This document shows, piece after piece, positions 1-6,128 of a stretch of 8,536 bases of DNA. A program made the translations under genes and the position numbers. The stretch is from Pseudobdellovibrionaceae bacterium. GTDB lineage: Bacteria > Bdellovibrionota > Bdellovibrionia > Bdellovibrionales > JAMPXM01. Each line of letters begins with the position of its first letter. The first letter of the stretch is position 1. A model generated the notes under the pieces. It did no database searches. It had not been told where the DNA came from and was given only the letters and a program-made list of their open reading frames with translations. Where the stretch lies: contig JAEUWE010000224.1 in the NCBI GenBank assembly GCA_016791465.1, forward strand, positions 1 to 8,536, in the 5' to 3' direction.

Positions 1-22
1 CCGACGAACGTGGTGCACAACC

Positions 23-59
23 AAAAAGCGAGAGGCACTTGCGGCGCATCTCGCTCTTT
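23..59 (-). terminator. Candidate Rho-independent terminator of the minus-strand envelope operon
   Basis: Read on the minus strand, the arm 59-49 (AAAGAGCGAGA) pairs with the arm 33-23 (TCTCGCTTTTT). This gives 11 pairs with one G-T wobble around a 15-nt loop. The core AGCGAGA/TCTCGCT is perfect, and the 3' arm ends in a run of five T. No T-run follows on the plus strand, so the polarity fits transcription arriving from the three-gene operon, whose last stop codon lies about 140 nt upstream. The short T-tract, long loop and distance from the stop keep confidence moderate. Confidence 0.5.
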
Positions 60-116
60 ACTCCGTTTACCACAATCAAAACTTAAACTGAGAGCGCTCG
101 CCGCCCGAAGTGCGGT

Positions 117-169
117 GCTGATGGGCACAGCTTGTCGCGAGAGAAGATCTGTCGCCGCCGCTCATCAGC
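117..169. other. Imperfect long hairpin in the 3' region of the minus-strand operon
   Basis: GCTGATG (117-123) pairs perfectly with CATCAGC (163-169). Inside it, GGC-ACAG (124-130) pairs with CTGT-C-GCC (149-156) with a one-base bulge. GCCGCT (157-162) forms a 6-nt bulge, and the apical loop is 131-148. About 14 pairs can form in total. No T-run follows on either strand, so it is not a terminator by itself. It lies between the last stop codon of the minus-strand operon and the candidate terminator at 23-59, so it would be in the 3' UTR if transcription reads that far. Its function is unknown. Confidence 0.3.
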
Positions 170-197
170 CCAAAAAAACACACGATAGTGGGCCAGT

Positions 198-854
198 TTA
201 GAAGTCGAGCCAACGGCCCAACGACCAAAGCACCGCATGAACAATAGCGAGAACCGAGAACCATTTCAGAACGTGGTTTTTTGGTAAGCCTAACTTTTCG
301 ACAAAGCCGACGCCCGCGATCATCAGGGCGACGATGAATCCTAGAAGGGAGAGTGGTGGAAGGCTGTCGCCAACGCCGGCTGGGATCCACCAGAAGAGAT
401 TGGCGAAGGCGAAAATCGAGGCGCCGGAACGGTAGCGGAAGTTGAGTCCGTAGCCGCCGCGGAAGATGATTTTGAGGATTGAGGTTGTGGCGAAAACGGC
501 AAGAAAGGATCCCGTTGGGAGAATAAAAAGGGCGATGAAAAAACGAAGCCAACTCTGATGGATGGCGGCGTTGACGAACGAGCCCATGACGCCACTAAAG
601 ACTGTGAGTGTGACCCAGGTCGGTGTTTTTAAATCGGGTGTTTGCTTGATGAATGCGATTGGGTTTCTCAGAAACTGCAGCAACATGAGGGGCAAATGGA
701 CAAGCTCATTGGCCTGGTTTTTGGCGCCGTCGACGATCTCGTGGGAGAGGTGGGCGGAGATGTCGATGATTGTATTAACGGAGGTATCGGCAGTAGGAGG
801 GGCGGCGGTTGGGTCCGGTTTTGGTCGAGTGCTTCCGTCCGACTGATCTGTCAT
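198..854 (-). CDS. Multi-pass inner-membrane protein, possibly Yip1-like
   Basis: The 218-aa product is not firmly recognised. Residues 1-25 are polar and rich in Thr, Pro and Asp and are probably cytoplasmic. Residues 26-75 are amphipathic with a hydrophobic patch (LVHLPLMLLQF). About five hydrophobic segments follow, near 79-99, 103-131, 146-163, 166-186 and 196-214. A soluble N-terminal part followed by a five-helix bundle is the general layout of Yip1-domain (PF04893-type) bacterial membrane proteins, and that is the only family hint. It is the third gene of a minus-strand operon, starting 12 bp after the stop of the hydrolase-like gene, which suggests co-translation. The ribosome binding site before ATG 854 is weak. 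The last residues (WLDF) precede a TAA stop. Membrane location is well supported; the family call is tentative. Confidence 0.8.
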   Translation of the reverse strand: MTDQSDGSTRPKPDPTAAPPTADTSVNTIIDISAHLSHEIVDGAKNQANELVHLPLMLLQFLRNPIAFIKQTPDLKTPTWVTLTVFSGVMGSFVNAAIHQSWLRFFIALFILPTGSFLAVFATTSILKIIFRGGYGLNFRYRSGASIFAFANLFWWIPAGVGDSLPPLSLLGFIVALMIAGVGFVEKLGLPKNHVLKWFSVLAIVHAVLWSLGRWLDF

Positions 855-866
855 TCCAATATCGGA

Positions 867-1343
867 TCACTGTAGATCGCGTTCGGCAAGTGAAACTGCG
901 CGACGGAGTGCTTGATCGATCGAATGATCGTTAAAAGGAGTGACCGACATGACTTTTGGGTTGGTGAAACTTGGGGGCTCAATACTGGGGTGAAGGAAGA
1001 GGTGGGCTGGCTGCTCGAGTTTCGAGAGCGCGTGATCGAGTTCATTGAGGGAAAATCCGGAAGAGAAGGTGTCGGTTGGAGGAAGCTCGAGCTCTTTGAC
1101 TTCAAACCCGTGTTCGCGAAGGGCAAGAGGGATGATGTTAAAATCTCCAAAGAGGCGAAACAGTCGACGCTTGCGATTGACGAAGACGAGTGGGTAGCGC
1201 GTGAGCAGGATATTGGGAGTGAGTCCATTTTTGGAAAAGGAGCGGATTTGGTGACGTCGATAGAGAACCTGAAGCACGACGGCTGTGATTGAGAGTGCCA
1301 CAGCGGCAAGGGCGGCGGAGAGCATGAATTGCAGTGAAGACAT
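867..1343 (-). CDS. Single-pass membrane-anchored protein resembling the start of an alpha/beta-hydrolase (lipase-like), catalytic motifs absent
   Basis: The 158-aa product has an N-terminal transmembrane or signal-anchor helix (about 5-28) followed by basic RRHQIR, so the C-terminal part is predicted to be cytoplasmic. Residues 49-88 read RYPLVFVNRKRRLF, then FGDFNIIPLALREHGFEV. This matches the rhythm of EstA/PGAP1-type lipases, where a YPLVFVHG-like strand precedes an FGDY..IP..L..HG segment. The oxyanion HG is replaced by NRKRR. Where a GHSxGG nucleophile elbow would fall (about 113-121) it reads AHLFLHPSI, and the protein ends shortly afterwards. If related, it is a truncated non-catalytic relative; that is inference. 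The reading frame is open to 1469, but ATG 1343 has GAGGGA six bases upstream and avoids overlap with the upstream gene. It lies 31 bp after the beta-barrel gene and 12 bp before the five-helix membrane gene. Confidence 0.75.
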   Translation of the reverse strand: MSSLQFMLSAALAAVALSITAVVLQVLYRRHQIRSFSKNGLTPNILLTRYPLVFVNRKRRLFRLFGDFNIIPLALREHGFEVKELELPPTDTFSSGFSLNELDHALSKLEQPAHLFLHPSIEPPSFTNPKVMSVTPFNDHSIDQALRRAVSLAERDLQ

Positions 1344-1374
1344 GAGCGGTCCCTCGTCAGGTGTCGTGCGTTTT

Positions 1375-2088
1375 TTAGAAGTGGGTGTCGACGCGAAGAG
1401 TGCCGTCGTAGCTCGTCTTATCAAAGGTATCGGTGATAACGGCGTTACGAGCCGAGATGTCGAGCCCAATGCTCATGCGATCATTGAAGTAAAGGTCGCC
1501 GCCCAGGCTGACGATAGAGGCCGGTGTGGTGAGGTCATAGGTCTCAGTCAGAGTTTTCACCATCATATAGCGAGCGGAGAGTCCTGCAGCGGCTTTGAGT
1601 TGCAATTTTGACGGCGTGCTCCCGCCAAGTGAGCGGTTCTTTAAGACGAGTTTCAGATCGAACTCTTTAAGTGAGATTCGAGACGCCTGATCCTCAGTCT
1701 CACCGAAACTCCGCATCGAGCCCTCAGCAGCGACTCCGGGACTCAGAATGTCGATTCCGAGTGTGGCTTGGATGCCTCTCCCAGACATGATCGCCTCCTG
1801 GCCATTTGGAAGTGCGAGCCCTTGAGTGGTCTGAACCATTCCGACGCCGGCGTGAATCCAGATGTTGTCAAATGGATCAGCGCTTGAGGTCGTCATGCGG
1901 CGGCGGCTGGCTGCGGTTCGCGCCTCGGCGCTGCTCCCTGATCGTTTAGTGAGGTCGTCGACGATGGAGTCGTAGGAGATGTAACTCTCATCGTCTTCGG
2001 TCGCGGACTGTGCTTGGGCGAAAGAGGGGGCGAGGCTGAGAAGAGCCACGCAGGTGAGAATGGTGTGAAAAGCAGCAACCAGTCGCAT
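1375..2088 (-). CDS. Secreted outer-membrane beta-barrel protein, function unknown
   Basis: The 237-aa product begins with a clear Sec signal peptide: MR, a hydrophobic core at about 3-20, and a likely AQA|Q cleavage after residue 26. An acidic, low-complexity segment follows (about 28-70, with DDESYISYDSIVDDL and then Ser/Ala/Arg), which may form a periplasmic or plug region. From about 75 to the end there are alternating short amphipathic strands (IWIHAGVGM, IQATLGIDIL, FDLKLVLKN, KLQLKAAAGLSARYM, SLGGDLYF, MSIGLDISARN). The protein ends TLRVDTHF, a terminal-Phe strand typical of BAM substrates. Eight or so strands would suit the size. ATG 2088 is chosen because the signal peptide starts there and a perfect AGGAGGT lies just upstream. 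The frame stays open to 2511, but that extension has no matching start signal. It is first in a three-gene envelope operon and divergent from the 134-aa membrane protein gene. Confidence 0.85.
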   Translation of the reverse strand: MRLVAAFHTILTCVALLSLAPSFAQAQSATEDDESYISYDSIVDDLTKRSGSSAEARTAASRRRMTTSSADPFDNIWIHAGVGMVQTTQGLALPNGQEAIMSGRGIQATLGIDILSPGVAAEGSMRSFGETEDQASRISLKEFDLKLVLKNRSLGGSTPSKLQLKAAAGLSARYMMVKTLTETYDLTTPASIVSLGGDLYFNDRMSIGLDISARNAVITDTFDKTSYDGTLRVDTHF

Positions 2089-2091
2089 GCG

Positions 2092-2098
2092 ACCTCCT
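2092..2098 (-). promoter_or_regulatory. Strong Shine-Dalgarno deciding the beta-barrel gene start
   Basis: On the minus strand the sequence AGGAGGT precedes ATG at 2088 by three bases (four from AGGAGG). It is a full anti-SD match and rules out the longer open frame reaching to 2511. Confidence 0.7.
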
Positions 2099-2208
2099 GA
2101 TGTGACATCTCTAAGACTATCACCGTGTGCTATTCGGTGAGAGGTGGGGGCATCTTTCTGGACGGAGGTCGGTGTAAATCTGTAGCAATTCCGGTCATAC
2201 TGAAAGAG

Positions 2209-2613
2209 ATGAAATCGGTACGAGATTGGCGCTTCTGTGCATTTTGTGGACACCGACGACGCGTGTATGTGAAGGCCCACGTGGGCCTTCTGGATATCGT
2301 GCTTTGTGCGTTTCTGGGGCTCCTCGTGGTGACGCCTTTTGCTGATGGCTTTGATCCAAGTGGCTTTGCGGTGGGCGCCGTGTTTTGCGGATTTGCCGAA
2401 GTCTTTGTTTCTATTCGTCACCGGCTTAGTTTGAAGTGCTCCAAGTGTGGATTCGATCCAATTGTTTATCGCCGTTCGCACGACGATGCCGCTCGTTTGG
2501 TGCGCGAACATGCAAAAGCTCGCGCCGAAAATCCGCAGTCACTTTTGGCCGAGCCTGTTCGTCCGGTGAAATACCGCGCAAAACGACGGCCTGACGACAC
2601 GCAGCAAGTCTGA
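2209..2613 (+). CDS. Small membrane protein with a split zinc-ribbon-like CxxC pair
   Basis: The 134-aa product is of unknown function. CAFC (Cys10, Cys13) and CSKC (Cys77, Cys80) are each followed by Gly, as in zinc-ribbon knuckles. Between them lie two hydrophobic segments (about 26-45 and 51-69) with basic residues on the flanks (HRRRVYVKAH, IRHRL). A two-helix hairpin would bring both CxxC pairs to the same, probably cytoplasmic, face, where they could bind one metal ion. The tail from about 84 is charged, helical and proline-dotted (RRSHDDAARLVREHAKAR). ATG 2209 is preferred because MKSVRDWRFC makes a compact N-terminus. A GTG at 2125 in the same frame would add 28 unconvincing residues, although the only SD near 2209 is a weak, very close GAAAGAG. 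It is first in the plus-strand run, 35 bp before the mannosyltransferase gene. Confidence 0.75.
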   Translation: MKSVRDWRFCAFCGHRRRVYVKAHVGLLDIVLCAFLGLLVVTPFADGFDPSGFAVGAVFCGFAEVFVSIRHRLSLKCSKCGFDPIVYRRSHDDAARLVREHAKARAENPQSLLAEPVRPVKYRAKRRPDDTQQV

Positions 2614-2648
2614 CTTTTGCGGCGGAGGCAAGTTACTGTCCCGCCGGC

Positions 2649-3365
2649 ATGCGTACTCTTATTTTGATTCCGACATACAATGAAAAAGACAATATCGCGC
2701 CTCTGATTCAGGCCATCGTCGCCGCCTATGACGCGAGTTCTGTTAAAGCGAAGGCGGAGCTTTCGATTTTGGTGATTGATGACAATTCACCAGATGGAAC
2801 AGCGGATGTTGTTCGCGGACTGAATCACCCACGTGTGAACTTGCTTTCGCGTCCCGGGAAACAAGGGCTTGGTAAGGCCTATTTGGCTGGATTTGATTGG
2901 GGTTTGAAGCAGGGTTACGACGCTTTGATTGAGATGGATGCCGATTTTTCGCATCGACCAGTGGATTTGATGCGCCTTATTCAGGCGCTGCTCGATGGAG
3001 CTGATTTCGCGGTGGGTTCGCGTTATGTCGAAGGCGGCGGTACTCAGAATTGGGGCCTGATGCGCAAGGTGATCTCGCGGGGCGGATCACTCTACAGCCG
3101 AACGATTCTGGGGCATCCGCTTGGCGATTGGACCGGGGGCTTCAATGCTTGGAAGAAGGAAACGTTGAAGGGAATGGGCCTTGAGCGCGTGCGTTCAGAG
3201 GGCTACAGCTTTCAAATCGAGCTCAAGTATCGCGCGCTTGAGGCAGGCTTTAAGGGAGTCGAAGTACCAATCCTGTTTGAAGACCGACGGGTTGGGCAGA
3301 GTAAGATGAGCGCGAAGATCGTATTTGAAGCCTTTGGCCGAGTTTGGGGAATGCGCTTCGGATGA
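2649..3365 (+). CDS. Polyprenol-phosphate mannosyltransferase-type glycosyltransferase (GT2, DPM1-like)
   Basis: This 238-aa GT-A fold enzyme should transfer a sugar from a nucleotide donor, classically GDP-mannose, to a polyprenyl phosphate on the cytoplasmic side of the inner membrane. Visible GT2/DPM1 signatures in order are IPTYNE (7-12), DDNSPDGT (44-51, donor binding), LGKAYLAGF (74-82), the metal-binding DAD in MDADFSH (96-102), GSRYVEGG (123-130), DWTGGF (160-165), GYSFQIEL (185-192) and FEDRRVGQSKMS (210-221). The length fits soluble DPM1-type enzymes, with no C-terminal membrane domain or GtrA-like module. The sugar is inferred from family resemblance; glucose or another hexose is possible. 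The start is set by the first strand leading into IPTYNE, although SD complementarity is poor. Its stop overlaps the next start as ATGA, so translation of the SH3/beta-barrel gene is likely coupled to it. Confidence 0.92.
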   Translation: MRTLILIPTYNEKDNIAPLIQAIVAAYDASSVKAKAELSILVIDDNSPDGTADVVRGLNHPRVNLLSRPGKQGLGKAYLAGFDWGLKQGYDALIEMDADFSHRPVDLMRLIQALLDGADFAVGSRYVEGGGTQNWGLMRKVISRGGSLYSRTILGHPLGDWTGGFNAWKKETLKGMGLERVRSEGYSFQIELKYRALEAGFKGVEVPILFEDRRVGQSKMSAKIVFEAFGRVWGMRFG

Positions 3366-4234
3366 AGCGGCTGGCTGCTGTTCTTATTCTCGCAATTTGC
3401 GTGTTGCCATCGTTTGCGTCGGCATTGACGGGAGTTGTGATCGCTGAAGAGGCGCAAGTGTATGCCGACGCCGATCTTGATTCGGAGGTGATCGGAGTTG
3501 TGCCGGGAGGCACGAAGCTTACGCTCTCGAAGGGGACGCGTGGTGAGTACGCGAAGTTTCGGAAAACGCGCATCAAAGGAAAGATCGGTTGGATTTCGAG
3601 CCTTGATGTTAAAACTGAAGATGAAATTAAAAAACTGAAGGCGAAAGCCAAAGCGAAGTCGAAGGGTAAGCCGCGTTCGTCGAAAGGTCCGTTTGCGGAT
3701 GAGGAGAAGAGTCCAGAACGCGATGAGGCCGGTGGCGAGCTCTTTGTTTTTACTCGCTCTGTTGGTCTTGCGGTTGGAATGGCCGACTACAAAGAGTCGA
3801 TCAATGGCGGGGATTACAGTGCGAATCTTCTGACCTACGGGCTCAAGCTCACGGGCACAGATGTGCTTTTGGGTGGAGCGCTAATGGATGTGAATATCCT
3901 TTTTCACTACGGCGCACCTGAGTATTACGACCGTTTGTCGGTAACAAAGCCGACGGGATTTATTTCGTGGATGGATTTTAATCTGCTTTTGCCGGTGATG
4001 ATGCGCGAGGATTCGCTGATCGGTATCGGCCTTGGTCCGCTTCTGGTTTTATCCAATATGTCGGCCTCGGACTCAAATCAAACCTATTCGATGTGGGCTT
4101 TGAACGCCGGAGTTACGGCCGAAGTGACCGCGGGCGTTCGTTTCGGAGAGGTTGCGCTTCGTCTGGACGGCAAGTATTGGTTTGAGCGACAGACATATCG
4201 TCAGTTGCAGATTGCGCTACAGACCGTTTTTTGA
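3362..4234 (+). CDS. Secreted SH3-domain plus outer-membrane beta-barrel protein
   Basis: The 290-aa product starts with a Sec signal peptide (MKRLAAVLILAICVLPSFASA, about 1-21). Residues 24-84 resemble a bacterial SH3 domain: VYADADLDSEVIGVVPGGTKL, then a K-rich middle and KIGWISSLDV, which matches the usual G-W-[IV] ending. A Lys/Ala/Ser linker (about 88-112, KKLKAKAKAKSKGK) and an acidic stretch follow. From about 126 to the end there are amphipathic strands (FVFTRSVGLAVGMA, LLTYGLKL, DVNILFHYG, IGIGLGPLLVL, EVALRLDGKYWF) ending in QIALQTVF with C-terminal Phe. I infer a small outer-membrane barrel with a periplasmic SH3 domain that may touch peptidoglycan. ATG 3362 overlaps the upstream mannosyltransferase stop (ATGA). 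An in-frame ATG at 3344 would put six residues before the signal peptide and is less likely. The stop is 16 bp from mutL. Confidence 0.85.
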   Translation: MKRLAAVLILAICVLPSFASALTGVVIAEEAQVYADADLDSEVIGVVPGGTKLTLSKGTRGEYAKFRKTRIKGKIGWISSLDVKTEDEIKKLKAKAKAKSKGKPRSSKGPFADEEKSPERDEAGGELFVFTRSVGLAVGMADYKESINGGDYSANLLTYGLKLTGTDVLLGGALMDVNILFHYGAPEYYDRLSVTKPTGFISWMDFNLLLPVMMREDSLIGIGLGPLLVLSNMSASDSNQTYSMWALNAGVTAEVTAGVRFGEVALRLDGKYWFERQTYRQLQIALQTVF

Positions 4235-4238
4235 TCAC

Positions 4239-4245
4239 GAGGGGG
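4239..4245 (+). promoter_or_regulatory. Shine-Dalgarno supporting a TTG start for mutL
   Basis: GAGGGGG sits five bases before TTG 4251. The frame is open back to 4152, but that upstream part overlaps the end of the beta-barrel gene. The conserved MutL N-terminus begins just after 4251, so this site fixes a non-ATG start. Confidence 0.65.
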
Positions 4246-4250
4246 ATACT

Positions 4251-6128
4251 TTGGAGCCACGTCCAATTGAAGAACTTCGTTCGGAAGTCGTCGATCAAAT
4301 TGCAGCGGGTGAAGTGGTCGAGCGTCCAGCGCACTTGGTGAAGGAGCTCGTTGAGAACGCTCTTGATGCCGACGCGAAAGATATTGAAGTTGAGTTTGAT
4401 GAGGGAGGTCGTCGCGTTCGCGTGAGCGATGACGGTACGGGCATTCGACCGAGTGATTTGAAGCGGGCATTGCAGCGCCATGCGACCAGCAAGATTTCGG
4501 TGGCAGATGATCTATGGCGGCTTTCTTCGTTCGGATTTCGTGGTGAGGCGCTGGCTTCGATTGCGGCGGTAAGCCGAATAGAATTGGTCTCACGACCAAA
4601 AGCGGAAAGTGTCGCGCATCGGGTGTCGGCTGAGTTTGGAACGATCAAGGCGATTGAGCCGAGCGCGGGAAACCTCGGAACTTCGGTTCACATTGAAAGT
4701 CTTTTTGAGAATGTTCCGGCGCGTCTGAAGTTCATGAAATCCGAGATGGCGGAGACGGCGCAGGTGAAAGCGGTTTTAAAAGCCACGGCACTTTCGCGTC
4801 CTGATGTCGGCTTTCGCTTAAAGACGAAAGGTCGCGTTGACCTGCAGTTTCCTGTCGCGTCGGGATTTCTTGCTCGCGCCAAAAGCGTGCTCGGTGTGAA
4901 GCTCTATGAAACTGAAGGAGAATTTGAGGGATTAAAAGTAGAGGCTGTTTTCTCAGGGCCAGAGGATGTTTTGGGGAATGGCAAAGGGCTATGGTTTTTC
5001 GTGCAAGGTCGATGGATTCAAGATCGCTCACTTCAGGCGGCGGTCGTTGAAGCTTACCGTGGACTTTTGATGCATGGCGAGTATCCGATCGCTGCCGTCA
5101 AGATTACCGTCCCTGATGGTGAAGTCGATGTGAACATCAGTCCAACAAAGTCGGCTGTGAAATTTCGCGATCCATCGCGCGCATTTCGTGCTGTCTCTCG
5201 AACCTTGCGTTCAGCGCTCGAGCTTGCGCCCTGGATGCAAGATGGAACACGGGGAGCGGCGATGGCATCGGGTGCGGTGCCGGCCATGCGCGATGTGAAT
5301 GCGGTTTCTGCGGGAGTTGTGTCGGCTGTCAGTCAGTATTCAAGTCAGTATTCGGCCGGTTCGACGGTTCGGGGCGAGGCGCGCTCGGTGAGTGAGTTTA
5401 CGCGTCCGTATCGGGCGAAGACCGATGAGCCTTCGTCGGTATCATCTGAGCGACCAGACGTTGAGACGTCTCGCTCTGCTGCTGGGGATAGTTTTTTTGC
5501 TCAGACCGCCGAATCGTCGCCGGTCGCAGAGGTGCACAAAGGAAAGTGGTCCTCGCTCAAGGTGATTGGTCAAGCGGGGCTCACATATTTGGTTTGTGAG
5601 GATGGCGACAAGTTGATCTTTGTCGACCAGCATGCGGCACATGAGCGTGTGGCCTACGAGCGCTTGATGCGAGCGTGGCGTGAGGGTGGTATCGAAGCCC
5701 AAGCACTTTTAATTCCACTTGTGATCGAACTTGAACCTGAAAGCTTAGAAGCGCTTCTGTCGCAGGCGCAGGATTTGGCGAAGATGGGCTTTGCGATCGA
5801 GGCAATGGGGCCAAGATCGCTTGCGATCAGCTCATTTCCTGCGCTGTTGAAAGAGTCTGCGGTAAAGAGCGGACTTGAGGAGTTGGCGGTGCGAACACTG
5901 GAGCGTGGTGGAAGCTTCGTTGTTGAAGAAAAAATTGGCGATGTGTTTGCGCGAATGGCGTGTCATTCGGTAGTGCGTGCTGGGCAGCCGTTGGGGCTTG
6001 AGCAAATGCGGTCCCTCCTTGAACAAATGGACGAATTTCCTCTTTCAAGTTTTTGTCCGCATGGACGTCCCGTATCGGTTGAGTATCCCTACGCGCGTCT
6101 TGAGCGCGATTTTGGGCGGACGGTATAG
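4251..6128 (+). CDS. mutL: DNA mismatch repair protein MutL, endonuclease-type
   Basis: The 625-aa product (TTG start) links mismatch recognition by MutS to strand removal. The N-terminal GHKL ATPase shows QIAAGEVVERPA (16-27), KELVEN with catalytic Glu32 and Mg-binding Asn36, DDGTGI (60-65), RHATSKI (76-82), FGFRGEAL (94-101) and VDVNISPTKSAVKF (292-305). The last contains the conserved Lys, though the usual HPAK reads SPTK. A Ser/Ala-rich variable linker spans about 332-430. The C-terminal dimerisation and nuclease domain has DQHAAHERVAYE (459-470), matching DQHA(X)2E(X)4E, then ACHS (570-573), CPHGRP (602-607) and a terminal ERDFGR (618-623). These are the metal-site motifs of nicking MutL proteins found in bacteria without MutH, so strand discrimination here is probably MutH-independent. 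The gene starts 16 bp after the beta-barrel gene and its TAG shares its G with the miaA GTG start. Confidence 0.97.
   Translation: MEPRPIEELRSEVVDQIAAGEVVERPAHLVKELVENALDADAKDIEVEFDEGGRRVRVSDDGTGIRPSDLKRALQRHATSKISVADDLWRLSSFGFRGEALASIAAVSRIELVSRPKAESVAHRVSAEFGTIKAIEPSAGNLGTSVHIESLFENVPARLKFMKSEMAETAQVKAVLKATALSRPDVGFRLKTKGRVDLQFPVASGFLARAKSVLGVKLYETEGEFEGLKVEAVFSGPEDVLGNGKGLWFFVQGRWIQDRSLQAAVVEAYRGLLMHGEYPIAAVKITVPDGEVDVNISPTKSAVKFRDPSRAFRAVSRTLRSALELAPWMQDGTRGAAMASGAVPAMRDVNAVSAGVVSAVSQYSSQYSAGSTVRGEARSVSEFTRPYRAKTDEPSSVSSERPDVETSRSAAGDSFFAQTAESSPVAEVHKGKWSSLKVIGQAGLTYLVCEDGDKLIFVDQHAAHERVAYERLMRAWREGGIEAQALLIPLVIELEPESLEALLSQAQDLAKMGFAIEAMGPRSLAISSFPALLKESAVKSGLEELAVRTLERGGSFVVEEKIGDVFARMACHSVVRAGQPLGLEQMRSLLEQMDEFPLSSFCPHGRPVSVEYPYARLERDFGRTV

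Noticed and set aside
10..201. 63-codon open frame on the plus strand
   Set aside because: GTG start without a ribosome binding site, composition unlike a folded protein, and overlap with the hairpin and terminator structures of the minus-strand operon.
1344..1469. Upstream extension of the hydrolase-like gene
   Set aside because: It overlaps the end of the beta-barrel gene and gives a low-complexity Thr/Arg/Pro sequence before the membrane anchor; ATG 1343 has a good SD.
2173..2201. Possible sigma-70 promoter (TGTAAA, 17 bp, CATACT) before the zinc-ribbon membrane protein gene
   Set aside because: The -35 matches only three of six consensus bases and the implied start point would make the message leaderless; not strong enough to annotate.
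2089..2511. Upstream extension of the beta-barrel gene on the minus strand (378-codon frame)
   Set aside because: It would bury the signal peptide at residue 142 and run antisense through the zinc-ribbon membrane protein gene; the perfect SD belongs to ATG 2088.
4226..4232. T-run at the end of the SH3/beta-barrel gene as a terminator
   Set aside because: No stable stem precedes it; the Ts encode the terminal Val-Phe codons, and mutL follows within 16 bp.
4152..4250. N-terminal extension of MutL from ATG 4152
   Set aside because: It lies within the beta-barrel gene, adds residues unlike MutL, and lacks SD support compared with TTG 4251.
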